The translations under genes were made by a program, and so were the position numbers. From the NCBI RefSeq assembly GCF_046115515.1, contig NZ_CP175953.1: a stretch of 64,000 nt of DNA. One strand, 5' to 3'. How positions within the stretch are numbered: the stretch's first letter is position 1; the number at the start of each line of letters is the position of its first letter. The notes beneath the pieces were generated by a model. It had not been told where the DNA came from. It saw nothing but the letters and a program-made list of their open reading frames with translations, and searched no databases. Of the stretch, positions 1 through 7,287 are shown one piece after another. The stretch comes from Gracilimonas sp017641085. Lineage in GTDB: Bacteria > Bacteroidota > Rhodothermia > Balneolales > Balneolaceae.

Positions 1-1319
1 TTTACGGCTCTGTCGATGGCTTCCGAAGCCGCTTCCAGGCTAAACTCGTCGAATGTGATGCCGTAGCCCTCGTCCTCCGAAATATCCACAACCGTATCTT
101 TCAATCCCCCAACCGCACGAACAATGGGAACCGTTCCATAACGCATAGCAAACATTTGATTTAACCCGCACGGTTCTACTCGTGAAGGCATTAAAATGAA
201 ATCAGAGCCGGCATACATCTGATGCGCCAGTTTCTCGTTGTATTCGAGGGTGGCATCAAAATAGCCAACATGATCGCCTTCCATGCTTGCAAAAATCTGA
301 TGAAGCTGCGGATCGCCGGTTCCCAACAACACAAAATTCACTTCCACATCCGAATACATCACACGCTTGAATAAATCAGGTAATAAATCAGCCCCTTTTT
401 CACGAACCAACCGGCCAATAAATGAAATAGTGGGTAACTCCGGATTCAGCCCAAATTCCCGGCATAAGTATTTCTTATTCTCAGCCTTTCTTTTCTTCCT
501 GTTTCGGTAGCCAAAGTTGTACTCGATCAACTCATCGGTATTCGGGTCCCAAACTTCGGTATCAATCCCATTCACAATTCCGGTCGATTTCTTCCGCTCC
601 TGCTGAAACAACAATTCCAGTCCGCTGCTTTCTTCCGACAGCTCACTCATATAATTTTTGGAAACCGTGGTAATCTGCCAGGCACATTTCAAACCGGATG
701 CCAGTGAGTTGAGCCTTCCATCCCAATCTAGCAAGCCAAGATTATCAATATTGAAAGCGGGTAATAACTTAAAGTTATCCAGCTCGTGTTCGCCGTGATA
801 TTCGGCGTTATGAACCGTAAGTACAGTTGGGATATCCGACATATCCCGGTAGCGATTGCACTGCGAAAGCATAAATGGAACCAAGCCTGTATGATGATCA
901 TGGCAATGCACCACTTCCGGCTTTTCATCCCGCACTCTCATCCATTCCAGCGCAGCAATCTGAAAACTCACAAATCGCTCAAGCTCGTCCCAGTATCCGT
1001 GCCCCGACCACGGGTCAATGTAAATACCCGGCCGGTCAAACCTTCCCGGAATATCAATCACGTAAAACGGGAAACCGAGTTTATTGTCCGTCATTTTCTG
1101 CACGGTGAATTTCACCTGATCGGCCGCCATGGAAAAGGCCCCTTCGAAAACCGTTTCGTATTCCTGAGATCCAATCCATTGATTGTCGTACTTCGGAATC
1201 ACCACTTCACAATGATGGCCAAGCTGGTTCAGATATTTGGGAAGGGAACCAACTACATCAGCGAGTCCGCCGGCCTTGGCAGCGGGATAACATTCTGCAC
1301 TCAAATGAATTATGCGCAT
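1..1319 (-). CDS. glgA: Glycogen synthase, GT5 family (3' end outside window)
   Basis: The reverse strand is open from an ATG at 1319 to the left edge, giving about 439 codons without a stop, so the C-terminus lies outside the window. Near the N-terminus is the ADP-glucose-binding KAGGLADV motif (about residues 15-22), followed by VVHCHDHHTG, LTVHNAEYHG and the C-terminal GT-B signature SRVEPCGLNQMFAMRYG. These are hallmarks of bacterial/plant starch and glycogen synthases, which elongate alpha-1,4-glucan from ADP-glucose in the cytoplasm. The family is about 470-500 aa, so only a few dozen residues are missing. It is transcribed away from the ABC exporter genes and shares a 162-bp divergent intergenic region with them. 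Family assignment is firm; glgA follows from the motifs. Confidence 0.93.
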   Translation of the reverse strand, partial: MRIIHLSAECYPAAKAGGLADVVGSLPKYLNQLGHHCEVVIPKYDNQWIGSQEYETVFEGAFSMAADQVKFTVQKMTDNKLGFPFYVIDIPGRFDRPGIYIDPWSGHGYWDELERFVSFQIAALEWMRVRDEKPEVVHCHDHHTGLVPFMLSQCNRYRDMSDIPTVLTVHNAEYHGEHELDNFKLLPAFNIDNLGLLDWDGRLNSLASGLKCAWQITTVSKNYMSELSEESSGLELLFQQERKKSTGIVNGIDTEVWDPNTDELIEYNFGYRNRKKRKAENKKYLCREFGLNPELPTISFIGRLVREKGADLLPDLFKRVMYSDVEVNFVLLGTGDPQLHQIFASMEGDHVGYFDATLEYNEKLAHQMYAGSDFILMPSRVEPCGLNQMFAMRYGTVPIVRAVGGLKDTVVDISEDEGYGITFDEFSLEAASEAIDRAV

Positions 1320-1421
1320 TTGATTTGAAACCTGTGTCCTTACAATTCGTTACCGTTTATTATATGGGAAATAAGAAATCTTTGGGCATCTTCCAAAACA
1401 AACAGGGGCTTTCTTTCAAGT

Positions 1422-1429
1422 TACCTTTG
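1422..1429 (+). promoter_or_regulatory. Candidate Bacteroidota-type -7 element (TAnnTTTG)
   Basis: TACCTTTG matches the TAnnTTTG -7 consensus known for the primary sigma factor of Bacteroidota and lies 52 bases before the ABC ATPase start. No convincing TTTG -33 box sits 19 bases upstream, so this is only a candidate. Confidence 0.3.
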
Positions 1430-1481
1430 CTTTTCTTATGCTCTCCCGTCACATCAATCAATTTGAAATTAAAATACGATT

Positions 1482-2402
1482 ATGGCAGTAATTGAAGTTA
1501 ACAACGTCTTTAAATCGTTTGGTAAAACCAAGGCGGTAAACGACGTTAGTTTTGAGGTACATAAAGGGCGCATTTTCGGGCTGCTGGGACCTAACGGAGC
1601 CGGCAAAACCACTACCATCCGGATGATTAATTACATCCTCTCTCCCGACAGTGGCAGCGTAACCATCAACGGGAATATCGCAAGCCCGGAAACCCAGAAG
1701 GTAATAGGATACATGCCGGAAGAACGCGGGCTTTACAAAAAAATGAAGGTGCTGGATCAGCTGATGTACCTTACCCAGCTTAAAGGCATGAACTCAACCG
1801 ATGCCAAAAAAGCTATTGATTACTGGCTGGATCGATTTGAAGCTTCCGACTGGAAAAAGAAGGAGATCAATGAACTCTCCAAAGGGATGTCCCAGAAGAT
1901 ACAGTTCATCGCTACCATTGCTCATGATCCTGATATCTATATTTTTGACGAGCCGTTTAGCGGACTTGATCCCATCAACAGCGAAACGCTGAAAGAGATT
2001 ATCATTGAGCTACGCGAGAAAGGAAAAACCATTTTATTCTCCACTCACCGCATGGAACAGGTCGAGCAGATGTGTGACGATATTTGCCTGTTCAACCAGG
2101 GTGAAGCCGTACTGACCGGTAACCTGCGGGAAATCAAATCATCCTTCGGAGAAAATACCATTAACCTGGAGTTTGAAGGCGATAGTTCGTTCCTGGATAC
2201 GCTGGATAATGTCCGCATCAACAACCGATCCACCAACTTTGCGGAAATTCGGGTGCTGGACGGACAGAACATGCAGGACATCCTGAAAGTAGCTATGGAG
2301 CATGCTGAAATTCACAAATTCGAACGCATTGAGCCATCATTAACAGAAATTTTTATCTCCACCGTTGGGGAAGACAACATCAAAAAAGGGGAGCTGGTAT
2401 AA
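1482..2402 (+). CDS. ABC transporter ATP-binding protein, NatA-like
   Basis: A 306-aa cytoplasmic ATPase of an ABC-2 type exporter. Walker A is GPNGAGKTTT (about residues 36-45), the signature is LSKGMSQK (about 132-139), and Walker B with its catalytic Glu is IYIFDEPFSGLD (about 152-163), followed by the switch His in FSTHRMEQ. The last 80 residues form the DUF4162-type C-terminal region seen in NatA/YhaQ-like ATPases. It is followed after 2 bases by its permease, so the two form one operon and one transporter. NatAB relatives export sodium or small toxic compounds; the substrate here cannot be read from sequence. ATG start; no strong Shine-Dalgarno is seen. Confidence 0.9.
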   Translation: MAVIEVNNVFKSFGKTKAVNDVSFEVHKGRIFGLLGPNGAGKTTTIRMINYILSPDSGSVTINGNIASPETQKVIGYMPEERGLYKKMKVLDQLMYLTQLKGMNSTDAKKAIDYWLDRFEASDWKKKEINELSKGMSQKIQFIATIAHDPDIYIFDEPFSGLDPINSETLKEIIIELREKGKTILFSTHRMEQVEQMCDDICLFNQGEAVLTGNLREIKSSFGENTINLEFEGDSSFLDTLDNVRINNRSTNFAEIRVLDGQNMQDILKVAMEHAEIHKFERIEPSLTEIFISTVGEDNIKKGELV

Positions 2403-2404
2403 TT

Positions 2405-3703
2405 ATGAGTCTGCACAAAATTTGGTTAGTACTGAAAAGGGAATATCTCACGCGCGTTAAAAGTAAATCGTTCATCATAGCCACTGCCTTAACTCCGCTC
2501 GCTTTGGTAGCCTTTATCGGCATTGTGGTGTACATCAGCATTTCAGAATCGGAGGTAGAAAAAAGAATCGGGATACTGGACAATACCAATGTATTGGTAG
2601 AGCGACTGGTTGACATTAATGAGACCCGCTATTTTGATGTAAGTGATATCCCCGAAGACAGCCTCCGCGCCGACGTACTCGACGGCGATCTGGATGGGTT
2701 TATTATTCTGAATGATCAGGTGATCTCGGAATCTCAAAGTCCCACTCTGATTTATGGAGGTAGCGGCGGTTTAAGTTTTATATCCGCGGTTCGGTCCGAT
2801 TTACGGGAAGCCGTGCGGGAAGAGAAACTCTCTCGTGAGAATGTGTCGGATAACATCCGGGAAATTTTTGAGACCCGAACCGGACTGGAAGCCGTCAAGC
2901 TGACCGAAGAAGGGGAATCCGAAGATAACACCCTGTTTGCCTCTGCTCTGGGCTTCATACTCGGGCTGATGATCTTTATGGGCATTTTCATATACGGATC
3001 CCTGCTGATGCGCAGCGTGATTGAGGAAAAAACCAACCGGGTACTGGAAGTAATCGCTTCGTCGGTGAAACCGATTGAGCTGATGTTCGGGAAATTGTTT
3101 GGGGTATTGGCTATGGCCCTCACTCAGTTCAGTATCTGGATTGTATTCTATATCGGTCTTTCTATTGCCGCTGCGCCGGTTGCGGGCATGATTATGGAAG
3201 CACAGATGAGTAACATCCCGGATGAAGCTGCACAAGCAGCAGCCTCCTCATTCGATCCCTCCTCCCTGGAGCAGATGGTGGTTGACCCAATGATTTTTGT
3301 GAACTTCCTGATCTTCTTTTTCCTCGGTTTTATGATATACAGTGCCGTGTTTGCCGCTATCGGTGCTGCGGTAGAAACCGAGCAGGATTCCCAGCAGTTT
3401 ATGCTGCCGGTCGGACTTCCGATTTTCGTCGGTTACTTCCTGAACACCAAAGTAATGGAAGCGCCCGACTCCGGACTCTCCCTGTTTGTTTCCCTGTTTC
3501 CGCTCACCGCCCCCATTAACATGATTACGCGGATTGCCGCATCCCAGGTTCCCTTATGGCAAATCATCGTTTCTATTTTGTTGATGATTCTGACCTTCCT
3601 GGGCATCATGTGGCTGGCGGCTAAAATCTACCGTGTGGGTATTTTGATGTATGGCAAAAAACCCTCCTTCAAAGAGCTCGGCAAGTGGATTAAGCAAAGT
3701 TAA
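2405..3703 (+). CDS. ABC-2 type transporter permease, NatB-like
   Basis: A 432-aa inner-membrane permease paired with the ATPase just upstream. One N-terminal membrane segment (about residues 24-46, ATALTPLALVAFIGIVVYIS) is followed by a soluble extracytoplasmic domain (about 50-175). Five or more membrane segments then fill the C-terminal half, including FASALGFILGLMIFMGIFIY and the conserved VIEEKTNRVLEVIASSVKP cytoplasmic loop typical of ABC2_membrane_3/NatB/YhaP proteins. The gap to the ATPase gene is 2 bases, implying coupled translation. A strong hairpin with a T run follows the stop, closing the operon. Substrate unknown. Confidence 0.88.
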   Translation: MSLHKIWLVLKREYLTRVKSKSFIIATALTPLALVAFIGIVVYISISESEVEKRIGILDNTNVLVERLVDINETRYFDVSDIPEDSLRADVLDGDLDGFIILNDQVISESQSPTLIYGGSGGLSFISAVRSDLREAVREEKLSRENVSDNIREIFETRTGLEAVKLTEEGESEDNTLFASALGFILGLMIFMGIFIYGSLLMRSVIEEKTNRVLEVIASSVKPIELMFGKLFGVLAMALTQFSIWIVFYIGLSIAAAPVAGMIMEAQMSNIPDEAAQAAASSFDPSSLEQMVVDPMIFVNFLIFFFLGFMIYSAVFAAIGAAVETEQDSQQFMLPVGLPIFVGYFLNTKVMEAPDSGLSLFVSLFPLTAPINMITRIAASQVPLWQIIVSILLMILTFLGIMWLAAKIYRVGILMYGKKPSFKELGKWIKQS

Positions 3704-3732
3704 ACAGAGGGAATCCTATTACTTCATTTTAT

Positions 3733-3761
3733 AAGGGACGGGCTTGCTCGTCCCTTTTTTT
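3733..3761 (+). terminator. Rho-independent terminator of the ABC exporter operon
   Basis: The inverted repeat AAGGGACG...CGTCCCTT with a short loop is followed by a run of seven T. It lies about 30 bases after the permease stop. Confidence 0.85.
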
Positions 3762-3878
3762 GGTTCAGCTTGTGTGGTTGCAGACAATTTCGCTATTTCT
3801 AAGAAATATCCCCACATGGTTAAACGCTGGGTCGTTATATGATTTATGATAAACGCCGGCTACAAGATTGGAGGTAAT

Positions 3879-4256
3879 ATGACACAATATATCGATGGAT
3901 TTGTACTTCCCGTTCCACGAGTTCACCTGAATGAATACAAGAATGTGGCGGAAAAAGTAGCTGAAATTTGGAAGGAATATGGAGCACTCGCTTATTTCGA
4001 GTATGTCGGAGAAGATTTAAAGATAGAAAGCACGCGTTCGTTTATAGAACTTGTGGATTTAAAGGAAGACGAAGTAATTGTATTTGGATGGGTTTTATTT
4101 CCTTCGAAAGAAACTCGTGATTCAGCAAATAAAAAAGTCCCCAACGACCCAAGGATGGCGGAATTAGTAGCCCCGCTAACCAACCCTGAACGATTGATTT
4201 TTGATGCTGAACGAATGGTGTATGGAGGTTTTCAGTCGTTGGTTCAATCGTCATAA
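3879..4256 (+). CDS. DUF1428 (YbaA-like) family protein
   Basis: A small soluble protein of 125 aa. The opening MTQYIDGFVLPVPR and the sequence around VIVFGWVLFPSKETRDSANK with NDPRM match the DUF1428 family (ferredoxin-like alpha/beta barrel of unknown function; E. coli YbaA is a member). An in-frame ATG lies 33 bases upstream, but the start at 3879 is preferred because GGAGG lies 7 bases before it and the conserved family N-terminus begins exactly there. It is a monocistronic gene between the ABC operon terminator and a convergent membrane-protein gene. No catalytic role is known for the family. Confidence 0.85.
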   Translation: MTQYIDGFVLPVPRVHLNEYKNVAEKVAEIWKEYGALAYFEYVGEDLKIESTRSFIELVDLKEDEVIVFGWVLFPSKETRDSANKKVPNDPRMAELVAPLTNPERLIFDAERMVYGGFQSLVQSS

Positions 4257-4277
4257 TAATTTCAGGCTTCGGTCCTG

Positions 4278-4892
4278 CTACTTCCTCTTATACCCCGGTG
4301 TTTGTATAAAATACTTTGGCTCAAACAAGGCTTTGTCCTCCTCTGCATCCTCTTCCCGAAAAATAGAGAAAGCCCCGTTGTCCAGGTTAAAGCCGAGCAT
4401 ACGTCCCGATTTGGACTTAATCATTACCGTAGATGAATTCCGTTCAAAATCATACACATCTATCTCAAAACGGTGTTTTTGAATATCGGAATTCAACAGA
4501 TGCTTGATTAAATCGTCTTTCTCATTGGTGTAGAGCGTGAAGTCTTTGCTCTTTGTGTATAGGTGAAAACAATGATAGTAATCGGATTTGTATTCATCCA
4601 AAAGCAGGTCCGATAACTGATATCGGTGCTCTCCTTTCACAATGATGGATGAGTCCGTTACCGCCAATTTTGATTTCAATTCAGCCCCTCCGTTTATCTT
4701 CGTAATAAAGGAAATGATCATCACCGCCCCAATCACAATAATGAATAGGGTCTCAATGGCGTGAGTTTCCAGGAAATCATTCAGATTAAAAACGATGTAG
4801 GTGAATGCAATCATAAAAATGAGGGCAAAAAAACCGGAAGCACATCCCAGAAATAACTGTCGATTGGTGTATTTAAATTCTGCAGCCGCCAT
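4278..4892 (-). CDS. Hypothetical protein with two N-terminal membrane segments
   Basis: A 204-aa protein I do not recognise. Two hydrophobic segments are visible (about residues 14-36, CASGFFALIFMIAFTYIVF, and 46-64, ETLFIIVIGAVMIISFIT). A soluble domain of about 140 residues follows, with alternating beta-strand patterns (LAVTDSSIIVKGEHRYQLSD, FTLYTNEKDDLI), which resembles bacterial PH-like membrane-associated proteins only in general style. It starts at ATG 4892 and is convergent with the DUF1428 gene and divergent from the P450 operon. The reading frame is clean and codon use looks like its neighbours, so it is probably a real gene. Confidence 0.7.
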   Translation of the reverse strand: MAAAEFKYTNRQLFLGCASGFFALIFMIAFTYIVFNLNDFLETHAIETLFIIVIGAVMIISFITKINGGAELKSKLAVTDSSIIVKGEHRYQLSDLLLDEYKSDYYHCFHLYTKSKDFTLYTNEKDDLIKHLLNSDIQKHRFEIDVYDFERNSSTVMIKSKSGRMLGFNLDNGAFSIFREEDAEEDKALFEPKYFIQTPGYKRK

Positions 4893-5130
4893 ACATACTT
4901 TTAATTTAGAGCAACGGGAATCTAAGTGAAATAATCTGTTCTTAGAAATAAGGTTTCGGTTAAGCGGAAAATTTCTGATTTCAGTCGCTTATTTCGATAG
5001 TTCCTCAAAATCTGTATAATATTCCTTGTCAAGCACATAGAAGGTTTTCGGAAGTACTTTTTTGGCCGGTAGATACGAAGTTGCACCCGGCTGTGCATTT
5101 CTTGAATATTTTTTTGATAGGTACGGTGCT

Positions 5131-6495
5131 ATGGAACATTCTACACAAGCCTTAAAACCCCCTCCCGTTGCCGATGGACAGGCTCTTTTCTTTAATCACC
5201 TGTTTAAGTTTAAGTCGGATACGCATGGATTTCTGCAGGAGCAAAGCACGAATATGGGACCTTTGTTTACGGTAAAGCTTCTTTCCAGGGATATTTATGT
5301 ATTGAATCATCCGGATGCTATTCAGCACGTTCTAGCCGGTAATGCAAATAACTACAGCCGGATGAAGCCCTATTCCATCATGGTTGAGTTACTGGGGCGT
5401 GGACTGATTACTACCGAGGGTGATGAATGGAAACGCAGAAGGCGTATTGCTCAACCTTCTTTCCACAAAAGAAAGATGGGTGAGCTCTTTGATGAGATGC
5501 AGCAGACGATCACCCAATTTATTGAACAGAGAGAATTTACCGGGGGCCAATCAACCGATCTTGACAGGGAAATGAGCCAAATTACTATTGAAGTGCTGAG
5601 TAATACCATCCTTAAGAACGACATTGAGTTTGAAACCGAGCAGCTGAAAACCAACTTTGCGCTTGCATGGGATTACCTGTCCCAGAAACGGTTCCGGTGG
5701 ACCAAGCTGCTAAATAAACTACCCAGTAAAACAAAATCGAAAGGGCAGCGTGCAATAGCTGATTTAAAGAAATCCATCCTTGAACTCATCGAAAAACGCA
5801 GGACTTCATCAGGAGAATTTAACGACCTGATGGATATGCTGATGAACGCTACCGATGAAGAAACCGGAGATAATCTTTCAAACGAAGAGTTACTGGATGA
5901 GGTAATCACGCTGTTCACTGCCGGTCATGATACTACAGCCGTGGCTCTTACCTGGAGCCTTTACTGCCTGGCTCATCACCCCAAAGTGGAAGAAAAAGTC
6001 CTCGCAGAAATTGACCGGAACTGGAAAGAAGACGGCTTTCTCTTTGAAGATCTGCGTCATTTCCCGTACCTGAACATGTTTATACGAGAAGTGATGCGTT
6101 TATTCCCTCCGGTCTGGACCTTTGGTTGCCGTTCGCTGGAAGAGGATGAAATTATGGGTTTCAAGATACCGGCCGATGCCTCTGTTACCCTCCCCTCCAT
6201 ACTCGTGCACCGTAACCCTGAATTCTGGGAAAAGCCCGATGATTTCTATCCTGAGCATTTTACAGAAGAGCGGGTTGCCGGAAGGCATAAATACGCTTAC
6301 TTCCCTTTTGGGGGTGGACAAAGGCTCTGTATAGGCCAGCATATTGCACTAATGGAAATACAGCTCGTGCTCATGTTCCTATTGCGAAAATACACAGTAA
6401 CCCTTGCATCCAACAAACCCGCTGAACTCAATCTGTTGATTTCAACAAAGCCCAAAAATCCGATATGGGCAGTATTCACTCCAAGAAATATTTAG
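5131..6495 (+). CDS. Cytochrome P450
   Basis: A 454-aa haem monooxygenase, first gene of a four-gene operon. The I-helix oxygen-activation motif AGHDTTA (about residues 264-270), the K-helix EVMR (about 319-322) and the haem loop FPFGGGQRLCIG with the axial Cys near residue 400 are all intact. The layout resembles CYP102/CYP4-like fatty-acid or terpenoid hydroxylases, with no fused reductase. The frame stays open 69 bases upstream to a TTG, but those residues do not look like P450, so the ATG at 5131 (MEHSTQALK) is chosen. Only one base separates it from the next gene, implying co-translation. Neighbouring acyl-handling enzymes suggest it oxidises a lipid or acyl intermediate (inference). Confidence 0.93.
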   Translation: MEHSTQALKPPPVADGQALFFNHLFKFKSDTHGFLQEQSTNMGPLFTVKLLSRDIYVLNHPDAIQHVLAGNANNYSRMKPYSIMVELLGRGLITTEGDEWKRRRRIAQPSFHKRKMGELFDEMQQTITQFIEQREFTGGQSTDLDREMSQITIEVLSNTILKNDIEFETEQLKTNFALAWDYLSQKRFRWTKLLNKLPSKTKSKGQRAIADLKKSILELIEKRRTSSGEFNDLMDMLMNATDEETGDNLSNEELLDEVITLFTAGHDTTAVALTWSLYCLAHHPKVEEKVLAEIDRNWKEDGFLFEDLRHFPYLNMFIREVMRLFPPVWTFGCRSLEEDEIMGFKIPADASVTLPSILVHRNPEFWEKPDDFYPEHFTEERVAGRHKYAYFPFGGGQRLCIGQHIALMEIQLVLMFLLRKYTVTLASNKPAELNLLISTKPKNPIWAVFTPRNI

Positions 6496-6496
6496 T

Positions 6497-7282
6497 ATGA
6501 AGAACGCTGCACATACCACCCTTCCCTGGCCTGCATTCAGAGATGATGTTAAAGATTTCCTGGACTTGGCTAAAGACCGCAACTATGCCTATGGTTTTTC
6601 AGAAGCAGACATCACCCGCATTCATGCTCAACTTCAGCAGAGAAAAGTATCCGGAGAAGAACCACACTCCCTGAGTGCTTACCTGATTTGGTGTTTGGGC
6701 AAAGCGGTAAGTGCACACCCTCAGGTTCAGGCCGTTAAGCATAAAAAGAAACTGGTGGTGTTTGAGGATGTAGATGTGGCCTTGATGATCGAGAAGAAAC
6801 TCCCCGATGGTAAAACTTTTCCCTTCCCCTACATCTTTAAAGCAGTTCAGACCAAATCTTTTGAAGAAATTAATACCGAGCTTCGTGAGGCAAAAGCACT
6901 GAGTTTTGAGTCCATCCGGAAAAGGAAAAAATCAGTTATTCCCCGATTTCTTCCCAAGTTCCTCAGGTTATTTATCCTGAAGAAATTGCTCAGCAACCCG
7001 TTTCGGGCAAAAGAAGTAAAAGGAACCATCGCGTTGACAAGTCTTGGCAACGTTCTGAGTAAGCGCAAATTTTGGCCGGTCCCAACCGGACCATACCCAA
7101 TAATTGTAGCCACAGGTGGCGTTTACGATTCCAAAGGCGTGCATTCATCCGGAGTAAAGAAGATGTTATGTTTTTCCTTTTCTCTTGATCATGATATTCT
7201 AGATGGGGCTCCGGTAGCCCGTTTTGGGAATACCTTTATTGAACTTTTGGAAAGTGCCTCCGGAATAGGGGAAAAAGTATAG
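6497..7282 (+). CDS. E2-type 2-oxoacid dehydrogenase acyltransferase-like protein, catalytic domain only
   Basis: A 261-aa protein resembling only the trimer-forming CAT-like catalytic domain of dihydrolipoamide acyltransferases. The active-site HxxxDG motif is present as HDILDG (His near residue 232), inside the family context SFSLDHDILDGAPVARF. The usual lipoyl and peripheral-subunit-binding domains are absent, and there are no E1 or E3 genes nearby. It therefore probably does not belong to a classical dehydrogenase complex, but transfers an acyl group between CoA and some other acceptor (inference). It sits one base after the P450 stop and 5 bases before the hydroxylase-GH3 gene, in the same operon. 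Confidence 0.82.
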   Translation: MKNAAHTTLPWPAFRDDVKDFLDLAKDRNYAYGFSEADITRIHAQLQQRKVSGEEPHSLSAYLIWCLGKAVSAHPQVQAVKHKKKLVVFEDVDVALMIEKKLPDGKTFPFPYIFKAVQTKSFEEINTELREAKALSFESIRKRKKSVIPRFLPKFLRLFILKKLLSNPFRAKEVKGTIALTSLGNVLSKRKFWPVPTGPYPIIVATGGVYDSKGVHSSGVKKMLCFSFSLDHDILDGAPVARFGNTFIELLESASGIGEKV

Positions 7283-7287
7283 GCATC

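Noticed and set aside
786..1328. Open frame of 180 codons on the + strand
   Set aside because: Lies wholly opposite the glycogen synthase gene, whose reverse-strand protein has full family motifs.
5082..5097. TGCAC...GTGCA inverted repeat before the P450 gene
   Set aside because: Five-base arms in a stretch of this size are expected by chance; not strong enough to call an operator.
5062..5130. N-terminal extension of the P450 from a TTG
   Set aside because: Extra 23 residues do not resemble P450 N-termini; ATG 5131 gives a normal protein.
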